Assembly (NCBI RefSeq): GCF_051622035.1
Contig: NC_135355.1
Location: forward strand, 42,263,486 to 42,327,485
Reading direction: 5' to 3'
Length of the DNA stretch: 64,000 nucleotides
DNA from: Arctopsyche grandis
Lineage: Eukaryota > Arthropoda > Insecta > Trichoptera > Hydropsychidae
Positions within the stretch are counted from its first letter, which is position 1; the number at the start of each line of letters is the position of its first letter. Positions 23,714 to 33,647 of this stretch are shown here, one piece after another. Below the pieces are notes generated by a model. The model did no database searches, was not told the DNA's origin, and worked only from the letters and a program-made list of their open reading frames with translations. Made by a program: the position numbers and the translations under genes.

Positions 23714-24030
23714 CGTCACGCATATGTCTGCACCCCCTGGAATACACTTCTAATCAAGCAGAACAACCCTAGACAAGGACAACCGCACGCAACCGCGTGT
23801 ACAACTGAAACAAAAACTGTCGCACTGCCAGACCAACAGAACCAACGCCAGAGAGCTTCAGCACCTCGAACATGGCTCACTCCGCGAAGCAACTACATTA
23901 CATACAATATACTTCGTCGTACATACAATAACAAATGTATGTATTTATCGAGCAATAAACGATCCTCTTACAAACACAAACGGTGTTTTCTTAGACCGGG
24001 ACACGGTCAACACATCTGTCCCGCGTATTA
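23714..24030 (+). mobile_element. LTR-like fragment related to the 4.5-7.9 kb element
   Basis: The last part contains an AATAAA (about 23953) and GGTGTTTTCTTAGACCGGGA, CACGGTCAACACATC and CCCGCG. This parallels the end of the LTRs at 4538-7924 (GTGTTTCGTTAGGCCGGGAT, ACGGTCAACACATC, CCCGCC). It looks like an old, diverged LTR of a sister family; its left limit is uncertain. Confidence 0.45.
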
Positions 24031-24032
24031 AA

Positions 24033-24152
24033 ATACTAACGATATCATACTAACGTTAGGCCGAGTCACGGATGATGCACACACACACTTATTTCATCAT
24101 TCCGAACGGGTTGGATTGGTGAGCGCATAATGCGCGCACTTTTTATTACGAT
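24033..24152 (+). repeat. Direct repeat, left copy
   Basis: Contains CATACTAACGTTAGGCCGAG, CACGGATGATGCACACAC and TTCCGAACGGGTTGGATTGG. The same sequence recurs at 25479-25613 with a longer (AC)n tract. The two copies bracket the LTR fragment at 24330-25075. Confidence 0.75.
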
Positions 24153-24329
24153 TTGTAACGCGACGTTTTCCCATCGTCCCATAGGGCAACACTCGCCTTT
24201 TATTTCGAGTGGCAACCCAGAAAAAGCCTTATGGGGATCTAGTCTTGTTGTGAAGGTCTTCTTCACCACCAGTCCGCCATGTATTATAGACAGGTTCGTC
24301 TGTGTTCGATATTAAATACAGCTATGTTC

Positions 24330-25075
24330 AATATGGTATTTATTTGGTAGTAACACGTATACACAAGTATGATTAATTGTTGGCAAAAGTTTGTCGTTCA
24401 GCGGTCTCTGGATATGGTAGAGTGTCGCTGGCTCGGCATTCAGCTATGTTCGGCAAGTCGCTGGATATGGTAGAGTGTCGCTGGCTCGGCGTTCAGCTAT
24501 GTTCGGCAAGTCGCTGGATATGGTAGAGTGTCGCTGGCTCGTTGTTCTTCCAAGTCCGCGTAGTGAAGTGGTGGCTGGTCAGGAGCTGGATGTTGACTGG
24601 TCTGCTGCTGTGTGTCGACTCTTGCTGCTCTGGGTCGACTGGTGTTGTTTGGGTTGTACCTCCTTTTATAGTGTTTTTGGAATGCTTGGTGGAAGTGGTT
24701 ATTGACGCGTACGAGAGGAATTTTGTTTTCGTCGAGGCGTCGAATTTTCTGGAATGCTTGATGGAAGTGGTTATTGACGCGTACGAGAGGAATTTTGTTT
24801 TCGTCGAGGCGTCGAATTTTCTGGAATGCTTGATGGAAGTGGTCGTACGAGCATTTAGTTTATTGATGCGTACGAAAGGAATTTTGTTTTCGTCGAGGCG
24901 TCGAATTTTCTGGAATGCTTGATGGAAGTGGTTATTGACGCGTACGAGAGGAATTTTGTTTTCGTCGAGGCGTCGAATTTTCTGGAATGCTTGATGGTGT
25001 TCCGCTCGATGTATTTTGTTGTTGCGGAATATTCTCGAAGGTTTCGATGACGATGACGACGACGAGATTCCTACA
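24330..25075 (-). mobile_element. Isolated LTR related to the 4.5-7.9 kb element
   Basis: Its right end, GACGACGAGATTCCTACA at 25075, is the inverse complement of the LTR start of the element at 4538-7924. Leftward it has about four to five of the 72-bp units (against about two in the LTRs at 4.5-7.9 kb), the TATA region near 24664, and the GCTGGCTCGGCGTTCAGCTA region repeated about three times. The part corresponding to the far end of the LTR is not recognisable. No internal region is attached, so it is best described as an older, incomplete solo LTR. Confidence 0.65.
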
Positions 25076-26165
25076 GCCTCATAGGCGCGCGCGCATGTAG
25101 AGCGCGCTCTCTTACCCGCGAACTCTCGTCGAAGAAAGATCTCTCCTGTGCACGTCTCCAGGGGGAGACGGGGCCGAGATATTCACCGCCATTTTGCTGA
25201 AGAACCGCCATGAGGTCGGGTGTAGCATCACTCCCTCCCCTGAGTTCCAGCCCAACTTCCCCTGCATTCCTCACGCTGTTTCCGGAGAAACCTCAGCCGT
25301 GAGACCGACGAGGAAGCTGTTATCAACGCACACGACTTGCAGTCAGGAACCTCCCCGACTATATACATTTATATAACTATCCCAAGGTTAGTCCACGTTT
25401 CCACCTAACTTGACTCTTGGAAGAATAACGACGTATCACGCCCTCTGCATAAAGACGCGCGTAAATCCGTTCATTACAATACTAACGATATCATACTAAC
25501 GTTAGGCCGAGTCACGGATGATGCACACACACACACACACACACACACTTCTTTCATCATTCCGAACGGGTTGGATTGGTGAGAGCGTAATGCGCGCACT
25601 TTTTATTACGATTAATATTACGTGCGCCCGCGTGCCTATAAATTACCCTATTCAATATTTATGTATAACATATAATATGAAATTATTTTAATTCGTGTAT
25701 GTAATGTGACGTTCTCACAGCCATCCCATCAGTTCGCAACAGTAGCCTGTGAAAAGCGGTAGACGAGAGCCGTCCCTCGTCCATTCGCACTTCGACCGTC
25801 CAAGGGCACAAGCGTGCCCCTGTCACCCCCGCCCCCCTATCTCTCCCGAGCCGTTCCCATCGTGAACGCGCCCGGAGATCCACCATCTTGTTGAAAAACC
25901 GCGGGACGGTTGAATTTATCATCACTCCCTCTCATGAGTTCCAACGAGTTCGTCACCTGTATTTTCACTCAACTTCCTACCCCCGTGCGGATTAACCTTT
26001 CCATGGTAGCCAAGCGCTCCGGAAAGCCCTAGAAGCATCAACCGCTGGAAGACCGACACGAGGAGTTGTATTCCCAAGTAAAATACGTTTGTCACATGTA
26101 TCAATTTCTTTCTGAAATCACACGTTGGGTTGAATTGAATTGACGTGAATTGAAAATTTATGTAA
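25076..26165. repeat. GC-richer repeat-derived block with two diverged copies
   Basis: The right copy of the direct repeat is at 25479-25613. Segments near 25180-25330 and 25880-26070 share GAACCGCCATGAG/AAACCGCGGGACG, ATCACTCCCTC, TGAGTTCCA and CGAGGAAGCTGTTAT/CGAGGAGTTGTATT, in the same order and orientation. They are therefore diverged tandem copies of one unit. No gene family is recognisable in either. Confidence 0.5.
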
Positions 26166-26170
26166 AAATT

Positions 26171-26256
26171 CAGCAACTTGTGTAATAAAACTGCTGCATT
26201 GTTTGTAATTGGCCAGAAAAGCGCATTGGGGTTTACCTGTCAGGTCTTCCTGGTAT
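26171..26256 (+). mobile_element. SINE tail fragment, plus strand
   Basis: Only the conserved 3' domain is present: TTTGTAATTGGCCAGAAAAG, CGCATTGGGGTTTACCTGTC and TCTTCCTGGTA, followed by ATATGTATGTA-type simple repeat. It matches the ends of the SINEs at 57.4 kb and 17.8 kb. Confidence 0.65.
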
Positions 26257-27035
26257 ATTTGTATATACATATGTATGTAAAATAACATAAAAATATTTGT
26301 ATTATGACCACAGTGACGCTTAGGGGCTACCTCTCAAGTCTCTGTGGTATTGATTTTTTCAAAATAAAATAAAATAAAATCTAGTCGCAGTAGTTAAGAG
26401 GGCTGTACACCGAAAACTTAATTTTGTTGTCGTTCCTTTCTTCGATATATATATTGAGTGAACGTATATATTGAGTGAATGCGACAATATATATCAATAT
26501 ATATATTGAGTGAATGCGACAGTTGCGCTTCGACCAGATAATACGTATTTTAAATCGACAAAATCGAGGTTTCGTATTCCCCAATCTTCTCCTCCGAAAC
26601 TGGACCAATTTTAAAAAAAAAATCATCATCGGTATGAGAAAGATATTTTCTATGCACCTGTGCGCGTATTTTTTTTTAAATCGACCGTTAAATAAGCACG
26701 CTGGACTCTTTTCGTGGGTGTAAAAAAGAGACGATTTTATAGATGTGGCTCCTAGCTCCTATAAAAAATAACTAATCAAAAAAATAAAAGCACAGATGCA
26801 TGCCAATGGTGGATATCCGTAGCATATTAAAAAATAATTTCTCTAGTGCCATAATTGAGGAAGTGTGAAGTGTAATACGTTTGTATGGACAAGGCGCTTG
26901 TACAGACTCCAGGGATGTTCAACTCGAGAGCACCCCCGAAGTCGGTTTTGTGAGAAGCTCGTGGTAAGCGTGGGCGGGACTGGTCTCCTCCAAGGGATCT
27001 ACAGGTCGTCGTCTGCGGTCTGGTCTCTGCTGATG

Positions 27036-27075
<40 letters not shown>

Positions 27076-27570
27076 AGTGTGCGTAAGGGAGTGTGATACA
27101 GGACAAAGGCGGGAAATTATATAATAAAGATAACAGGTTGTAATTCTGTTTGTATGGTGACTGTATTTTATATATATATAAATACAGAGAATAAGCAGGG
27201 GGGGGGGGAATAACAAAGTAACCACGCGTGCCCTTTGAGGTTAGCCACGCGTAGATCAGTTGTCTGCCTTCTGGACGAAGACAGACCAAGCTTTCTCTGG
27301 TGCACACCGGACGGATACTGGAGCTGGTCTCCAAGTATCGTCACAACCCTCACCAGCCTCTAGCTGGTGATTTCGGTGGCGAGGTGGGCCCCGTAAACAC
27401 CGGGGTGATTACGCGCCAAACCGCTATCGACAACTGTCAGTTTGTGTGCCAACCGCTGTCAGGGTGGCCAGCACAAAAATATATCGGCCAAATCGTGGGT
27501 CGTAAGGCCACAAAAGCCGATCATCAGACATAGTCTGAACAGCGCTGGTGTCCAGCCCTCTTAAAAGACA
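26257..27570. other. Unassigned region with simple repeats
   Basis: Holds a TATATATTGAGTGAATGCGA-type short tandem near 26440-26520 and a pure (CT)n tract at about 27040-27071. The segment 27300-27540 is less AT-rich (for example GGCGAGGTGGGCCCCGTAAA) and repeat-like but unrecognised. ORFs across the (CT)n tract are low-complexity only. Confidence 0.4.
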
Positions 27571-27578
27571 GAAATCAC

Positions 27579-27812
27579 CAGTGGTGGCTCGTGAGAATTC
27601 ACAGAGGGGGGGGGGGGGGGCTGCAGCGATTAATTGGGTTGTGGTAGTTCGTTGACCATACCGGTGATCAAATGCAGACAAAAATAGCAAGCATATGTAC
27701 TATACTGGGAGGTCTGAAGTCCTGCAACCCATATGAACGGCAAAAATAGCATGCATTTTTACTATTTTGGGAGGACTGTAGCCCCGCAGCCCATATGGAC
27801 GAGCCGCCACTG
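27579..27812. mobile_element. hAT-type MITE with 8-bp duplication GAAATCAC
   Basis: GAAATCAC occurs at 27571-27578 and 27813-27820. Ends are CAGTGGTGGCTCGT and its near inverse complement (CAGTGGCGGCTCGT). The inside contains two direct subrepeats, GGCAAAAATAGCATGC-like and CAAAAATAGCAAGC-like, and a G run at 27606-27620. An 8-bp duplication with CAGTG ends is typical of hAT elements. No ORF; 234 bp. Confidence 0.8.
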
Positions 27813-27899
27813 GAAATCACATATTGTTTTTCCCTCTGCCGAACTATTTGTATCAAAACGAAGTAAGTATAGAGGGGGGGGGGGGGGGGTATCGTTTAG

Positions 27900-28063
27900 G
27901 GTAATTGGATTATTGTGACTAACATTGCGATCGCCCAAAAACAATTTTTGCCATGAAAATCGCGAATACGGAATATTTGGTACTCGAGTTCTCGTCAGTA
28001 TGATAGTTATCGTGAGTATGTAGGGCTTTTGGGCGAGCGCTTTGTGACCAATAATCACCGAAC
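27900..28063. mobile_element. Small MITE with 10-bp duplication TATCGTTTAG
   Basis: TATCGTTTAG flanks it at 27890-27899 and 28064-28073. The imperfect terminal repeats extend about 40 bp: left GGTAATTGGATTATTGTGAC, right (inverse complement) GTTCGGTGATTATTGGTCAC, both leading to CGCTCGCCCAAAA or CGATCGCCCAAAA. A 9-10-bp duplication and long imperfect ends point to a Mutator-like origin, but this is inference. It lies 0.2 kb upstream of the MTH1 gene. Confidence 0.7.
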
Positions 28064-28279
28064 TATCGTTTAGAGCGGAGAATGAGCGGGCGTTGGAAAG
28101 CTATCCATCTAGCGATAAGCGGTGGCGATAAACAACTCGAAACTGAATAATGAGATCGTTTTCGGTTTCGTTTCGAAATGGTGAAATGATGAAGCGAAAT
28201 TGGCCATAACAGTGGCTTGTTGGTTGGTAATAGTTCGGTTTGCGCGCCAATTCGAATACCGTCTGCGTCTGCGTCTGCG

Positions 28280-28816
28280 ATGGCCGACCGAAAGGGACGT
28301 CTCTACACGCTCGTGTTCGTCTTCTCCGAGGATGTGGATGGGGAAGGGGAGCGGCTGCTGCTGGGGATGAAGAAGCGGGGCTTCGGGGCGGGTCGCTGGA
28401 ACGGCTTCGGCGGGAAAGTGGAGGCGGGGGAGAGCGCGAGGCGGGGCGCGGCCAGGGAACTGCTCGAGGAGAGTTGCGTTCCAGTGGACGAGGCCCGGCT
28501 GCAGCTCGCGGGACGCCTCGAGTTCGAGTTCGTGGGAGAACCCGAGCTGATGCTGGTGGAAGTCTTCGTCGTCCGCAGCCGAGAGACGGACGCGGCTCCG
28601 GCCGAGACCGAGGAGATGGCGCCCGCCTGGTTCCCGCTCACTTCCTTGCCCTTCGACCGCATGTGGCCCGACGACAAGTACTGGTTTCCCTACCTGCTGG
28701 CGCACCGCCCCTTCTTCGGCAGCTTCTGCTTCGAGGGCCACGACTGCATCCTCCACTACGACCTCAGAGACTGCCATCCCGGAGAGCTGGCGGAACCCGA
28801 AACTGACCCCCAATGA
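28280..28816 (+). CDS. MTH1/NUDT1-type 8-oxo-dGTP diphosphatase
   Basis: An intronless 178-residue Nudix hydrolase that would remove oxidised purine nucleotides (8-oxo-dGTP, 2-hydroxy-dATP) from the nucleotide pool. Family signatures are KKRGFGAGRWNGFGGKVEAG (Asn of WNGFGGK is the substrate-binding Asn33 of human MTH1), the Nudix helix GKVEAGE...ARELLEES, and MWPDDKYWFPYLL with the Trp and the Asp-Asp pair that read the base. In the Nudix signature REUxEExGU the Gly is a Cys here (EESCV). The ATG at 28280 fits the family start; open reading continues upstream only without another ATG. It is about 20 residues longer than human MTH1, mainly at the C-terminus. The gene is conspicuously GC-rich (clear G/C bias at third codon positions) in an AT-rich window. 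It converges on Nup85, whose stop is 178 bp away. Confidence 0.9.
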   Translation: MADRKGRLYTLVFVFSEDVDGEGERLLLGMKKRGFGAGRWNGFGGKVEAGESARRGAARELLEESCVPVDEARLQLAGRLEFEFVGEPELMLVEVFVVRSRETDAAPAETEEMAPAWFPLTSLPFDRMWPDDKYWFPYLLAHRPFFGSFCFEGHDCILHYDLRDCHPGELAEPETDPQ

Positions 28817-28864
28817 TCTCGGTCTTCGTGGCCGTAACCTCAAACCAATGTGCCTTACGATTCG

Positions 28865-28870
28865 AATAAA
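28865..28870 (+). terminator. Poly(A) signal of the MTH1 gene
   Basis: AATAAA 49 nt after the MTH1 stop codon. The opposing signal for Nup85 lies only 23 bp to the right. Confidence 0.6.
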
Positions 28871-28892
28871 TGATCTTTTTTGAGAATGCCAT

Positions 28893-28898
28893 TTTATT
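28893..28898 (-). terminator. Poly(A) signal of Nup85
   Basis: TTTATT on the + strand is AATAAA on the minus strand, 97 nt past the Nup85 stop codon. Usual cleavage distances put the end of this transcript inside or beyond the MTH1 poly(A) signal, so the two mature 3' ends should touch or overlap. Confidence 0.6.
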
Positions 28899-28994
28899 TA
28901 TCCACAAATTAATGAAACACGAACGTTCCGTAAAGGTTTGTATTTGCAATGTAAAAATGTTTCAAACGATACAAAAATAAGAATAAATTATAGA

Positions 28995-31900
28995 CTATGT
29001 CATCTTGTGAACGGACTCGGCGTCGTCCATCAGCAGAGTCCTGGCCAAGTTTCGCGACAGAGCCAACCGAAGGAGTTCAATTTTTTCGTCGGATTTGATA
29101 CTGGCCACTCTTTCTTCGACGCAATGCATTATTTCGTAAGTATCGTCGGCGGAGAACACTATTTCGGAGCATTCGAGAAGCGGTAGGGCGTCAATCAATA
29201 GAGTGGACCAAAAGCTAAAAAAAAAAAATCACAATAGTAGTCAGGTCGAAGAACTTTCGAAAGAAAAAATTCAAATCGAATATCACTCACTAGTTTGGTG
29301 TGATTTTTGAAGCCAACAACGACACGATTAAATTTCCGGCCTTTTTGAATTCACTGTTTTTATAAAGGTGATGGAATTCGGAATATTTTGCTAAAATGAA
29401 GGAAAGAAATCGATACAAACGGGTTAAACGTAAAAAATACTTCACAATTTGACCGATATCTAACCGAGGAACACGAGTCTGTCGCTGAGCATCATATCCG
29501 TTCCCAAAGTTCCTACGAGATCGGTATCCGAGAGTCTTCCGGTTTCGGCGTACTGACGGAGGGCATTGTCCGCCAGCCTCGCCGCCAACGGAGCCGCGCG
29601 AGCCCTCAGAGCCCAACTGAGAGCGGCTCCGCCTCTTCCACGTTTAGCCATGACCATTGCTTGTCTTCGACAGATCGATTCGGCTGTAAAATTTTATAAA
29701 AATGTAATCGACGAACGTGTCGTGACCTCGAAAGATCGTTATAACGTTACCTATACTGTGGAGATTGTACTTTCTGGCTTCGTGTAATATTTTCATAATG
29801 CGATATTCAGATCCAAGCGGGAGACTCGAGAGTAAAAGCGCCGCTCTATGTGCGGCTTCGCCTCGATGGTCATCGTTTTGAAAGTTTTCTGGACACTGTG
29901 CGAGATACGAAAATCCCACCGGCCAAAGCGAACGGTGACTTGCCAATAGGGAACCGTAATCCAAAACTAGGGAGTCTCTAAGTTGTTGAGTAATACTGAA
30001 ATTACAATAAAAAAAATCGTTTATATAGATATTGACGACTAAAATTAATCCTATCTAGATGGAAGTTAAGGCAATTTACGATCACATCATTGTGCAAAGT
30101 CAACGTTGACTACACATGTTGACTTGAGTGTCACCAATCAGCTTGTAATTTAAGTATGTTCCTATCTAGGATTAACCAACAATTACAAGACGTTGCAGAA
30201 ATAAATCATCAATAAATTTGATCGGAAGACTTTAGGAATAGATGCTGAATCGATATCTAAGCGGAACATGGAATAGGCTTGTAAAAATCATTACCGTTCA
30301 AAATTCGATTCCATTAATTTTATATACATTCATATATAAGCATAGAGATGGGTTTCAAATATTTCCATAGCATCACATATCGACTAGGAATTATTATAAC
30401 CACAAACACGGCAAAGTGAGAAGAAGTAGGAGTTTGCATCTTACATATATAGTAAAAAAGGGAACAATTTAAACGTCCATTTTATAAAATAAATGTGCAT
30501 TTAAAAAATAAATTTTGTACATTAAAAAAAGTTTCTGTACATTACAAAAAATTTGTGTGTATTTCTAAATGACGGATACATATTGAATTAGAAAGTTTGC
30601 TTTGATCATTGAAAAAAAGATTTGCTAGCGGAAGACTGCAACGTTGCCACTTTTTGTATCTATTCTAATGCTAAAATCTATGTTTTCGAATGATCGTTGC
30701 ATATTTTTTAATGGTCACTTTATAATGCCAAAATATTTTATTCGATGCACAATACTTGATTGTTTAATTCACCGAAAATAATGCAAATTTTTAATGCACA
30801 AACATTTTTTTTAAGATGACAAGTATATTTTTCAATGTACAGTAAAAAAATGATGACATATACTAACTCAGATTGATTTTCATCAGATATTTTAAGTTTA
30901 CCGCAATGGACCAAAATATCGGTGAGGTGAGTAGCGAGCCATCCGTTATCGGATATTTGTTGAATATCGTGTAATACCTAAGAGAAAATAAAAATACTAT
31001 TACATTTGGATGTTTTCGTTTCGTGTTTGTTGGACATTTTCAGAGGTGTACGTACTTGATGGATGTCGTCTTCCATAAGTGCAAGTAAAATGGAATCCAG
31101 TTGTGTGGGCGTCACTGCCGATCCACCCAAGGGTCTTATAGAAGCGCATTCGCGCGCAACTCTGCCCATGTCTCCTCGGCGCGAACCTGGCGACACGTAC
31201 AGCATCCACGCGCCAAACAGTTCCCACCAACTAGTGTAGTTTAATCTCGCCGCTTCCATAGCACTCTTTTGTCCGCAAACAATCTAAAGAAACGCCTTCA
31301 ACGGTTAACAAAGGCGACGGCTTATCACCCTCACGCCGACAATATAACATTGTGTTTACCTTCATTATCAGATCCAAATGAGGTTCGGATTGAAAAGTCT
31401 TGGCATTTATTTTGGCTTCGCATGTGACTTGCCAGTGTTTCCAATTGACTTTAAATTCGTTCATCGATAAAGCACTATACGCCTGTGAAATAAAAAAAGG
31501 TTTGTCGACATGATTATCGTGTGCAAAGGAGTGGTCGAAAATTTATATTAAAATGCGACATGGAGAGACTTGCATCGTACGACGGCATACTTCGTAGAAT
31601 ATTCTCGGCGATCATGAATTGGTTTGTATTGCTATTTGTGTGAAGCCGGAGAAGGGCTCTGGCGATTTCTATTCTGCCTTGCATTATCATACCGGTGACC
31701 GTATTCCAATACTCGGGGTTTTCCTCGGCGCCGATTTCGCACTCTTCGAGGAATTGGGAAGCGGCTTGCTCGTGGTTGGGGAAATGTATTCGCACCCACT
31801 CCAGCAGTTGAGGCATGATTATATCTCCGGGCATGTTATCGATGAACAGTATTTCGCAAGTGTGCCATATGCATTCGGAACAATAGAAAATGTTGACGTA

Positions 31901-32447
31901 AGTAGACAGCAGGTCTTTCTCTCGCTTGTCGTCGGTCTCTTCGATGATTTCGTGCAAATTTTCCAAACAAGCGCGAATGATGGCTCTGTATTGGCGCGAT
32001 ATTTTCAGCAGGTCAGGTCTGCAGTCGCCGTAGGACGGTTTTTCAGCGAGTCTTTGAAGGGAGAGGAAAGTGCCGTTCGACTCGTTGACCAGTTTTCGAA
32101 TGATGGGGTGGAAGAGGGTGATTTGGGGCTGAAGCATGTGCAGGAAGGAAGGAGGGCCGGAGTTGAAGGGCATGGAAGGGCCCGAAAGGATGGGGAGTCG
32201 CGATTTGTTGTCTGCTGAAAAGACGCAAAGACCGGAAGCTCCGGCCCACGACACGCCCAGCCGAGCGCCCTCCGCACAGAGGCTTCCATCTGGAATCGCC
32301 TGAAACGGACATTTAGAGGTTATGTTACCGGTTCTATTCAACAACACTTTCAAAGGCTATTCAAAATCTACTCGATTCATAAATAATGTTCATAAATTGG
32401 AATAAACTGACGAATGTGGGTGTGAGCTGGTCTCCGAGCGAGTCCAT
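28995..32447 (-). CDS. Nup75: Nucleoporin Nup85 (fly Nup75), Y-complex subunit
   Basis: Coding exons on the minus strand: 32447-32412, 32299-31574, 31482-31360, 31283-31056, 30977-30868, 29995-29751, 29683-29465, 29390-29291, 29214-28995. They join in frame to 668 residues, against 656 in human NUP85. Recognisable segments include LFHPIIRKLVNESNGTFLSL, YRAIIRACLENLHEI and ECIWHTCEILFIDNMPGDII, followed by MMLSDRLVFLAKYSEFHHLY and FSADDTYEIMHCVEERV. The protein is the ACE1-type helical arm of the Nup107-160 (Y) complex that builds the nuclear pore scaffold. All introns are GT-AG except the one after 31574, where only a GC donor (GAT|GCAAGT) gives an open frame. The 12-codon first exon rests on a weak donor (GTCAGT) and is the least certain part. 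The intron 30867-29996 contains a dispersed repeat. Confidence 0.92.
30455..30835 (-). repeat. Dispersed repeat in a Nup85 intron
   Basis: Inverse copy of the split repeat in the lqf intron (19185-19335 plus 19985-20150), here continuous. Shared blocks include GTCCATTTTATAAAATAAAT, GTTTGCTTTGATCATTG, GGAAGACTGCAACGTT and ATTTTATTCGATGCACAATA. No ends or duplication identified. Confidence 0.6.
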
Positions 32448-32718
32448 CTTCGTCGACACCGAAAACTACAAACTGCAAACCGCGAACTGTCAACTTTATC
32501 GCCCCTAACAGATGCAAAACCGGCCAGCATTTATGTGTAGTCGCTTAAAAAATAAGTAAAATAAATCACATTACAGGTACTGTTTCCCTTTTAATTAGCG
32601 TCGGTGTATAATTTTGTGAGAGTTACCCACACGAACTATTATACTAACGTGAACCCGAGTGTCAGATTCGCGATTTTCGTGGCAACGATTGTCACGTGCT
32701 CGAGAAATCCTGATTTTA
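32448..32718. other. Nup85 upstream region
   Basis: 270 bp between the Nup85 start codon and the Harbinger-type element. It contains short repeats of CCGCGAACTGTCAAC type and presumably the Nup85 promoter. No TATA box or divergent gene is evident. Confidence 0.35.
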
Positions 32719-32721
32719 TAA

Positions 32722-33535
32722 AGGTCTGTTCATACTTAACAGCACTGCACAGCTTCAGCACTGCACGACTCCGTTTAAAATATGTTATTTTATTACATTT
32801 CTATTCATATCTACCTACACGTTGCGGTCACGTTACGCTTACATCACTTTGGCCGAGTGCAAGGCAAAATCGGCTTACTTATACATTACAGGCCATGACG
32901 ATACGGCGCAATATTGCTTACGCGTCAGAATACAAGTCAGCAAAAATGTTTCGGCGTTTATCGAACGAAAAATTATGTATAATCGCGTTTTTGTTAGAAG
33001 AAGAAGCTCAAGAAGGCAATAAAAAAGCACGGAGGCGTTTTGATGTGCATCCCATGTTAAAAAATAGAAAAACCGAAGGAGAGTTTTGGACACTGCATAA
33101 GGAGCTTGTGGATGATGGACAAATTTTTTTTAAATATTTTCGTATGAACCGATACCAATTTGAAACAATACTGGATAAAATAAAAACACAAATCACCAAA
33201 AAATATACAAAATTTAAGGAAGCATTGTCAAAAAGTCATTGTCAAACAGCTGTCAACTGTCACTATCGATAATTGGTCCAAAACAGCAAAGCGGCAGACT
33301 CATGGCACGAAATTCGCGTGTATATCTCCACGATGGCCAAAAAAACGGATACGATACGTTGACTGATGTTGCTGTAAGGTATGAACAGGAAATGTCGGGT
33401 ACTGCTGTAAGCCTGCCGTGGCGTAAACGTGACGGCTGGTATGAATATACCCATACAAAATGTACCAAAGAATACTTTTCGTACGGCCGGATACCTGCTG
33501 AAGTCGGTACGTGCTGACTAGGTATGAACAGACCT
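32722..33535 (+). mobile_element. Harbinger-type DNA transposon, internally deleted
   Basis: Flanked by TAA at 32719-32721 and 33536-33538. Ends are AGGTCTGTTCATAC and its exact inverse complement GTATGAACAGACCT. TWA duplications are the rule for PIF/Harbinger. Inside, 32946-33272 encodes the start of a Harbinger nuclease: MFRRLSNEKLCIIAFLLEEE, then RRFDVHPMLKNRKTEGEF and ILDKIKTQI. The frame ends after about 108 residues and the DDE catalytic core is missing. 814 bp, so a non-autonomous deletion derivative. Confidence 0.85.
32946..33272 (+). pseudogene. N-terminal remnant of a Harbinger nuclease
   Basis: About 108 residues: a basic, Glu-rich N-terminus followed by the conserved stretch in which GEFWTLHKELVDDGQIFFKY and FRMNRYQFETILDKI match the helix-turn-helix-like region just ahead of the catalytic domain in PIF/Harbinger nucleases. 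After KFKEALSKSHC the similarity stops, at the point of internal deletion, and a stop codon follows. Sequence right of this (33290-33515) belongs to the 3' part of the element and is shared with the copy at 46.6 kb. Confidence 0.75.
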
Positions 33536-33647
33536 TAATACGTATCGGAAACGTAAAATCTATATTTTACATTAAGAATTAGAGAAAAAACAAAAGAAAT
33601 ACCGGTGTGCCCGCCAGCCCTACTGTAGTGAGGTATAGTCAGTGGTG

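Noticed and set aside
26999-27334. ORFs with Arg-Glu repeats over the (CT)n tract
   Set aside because: Simple-sequence artefact.
28109-28843. Minus-strand 244-codon ORF and a second + frame across the MTH1 gene
   Set aside because: Shadows caused by the high GC content; only the frame starting at 28280 has family motifs.
31619-32218. Plus-strand 199-codon ORF opposite Nup85 exon 2
   Set aside because: It is the antisense of a large conserved exon and has no family resemblance.
33290-33517. A separate host gene encoding the peptide with [17 protein letters not shown]
   Set aside because: It lies inside the Harbinger-type element, recurs inverted at 46.6 kb, and has no independent start or splice signals.
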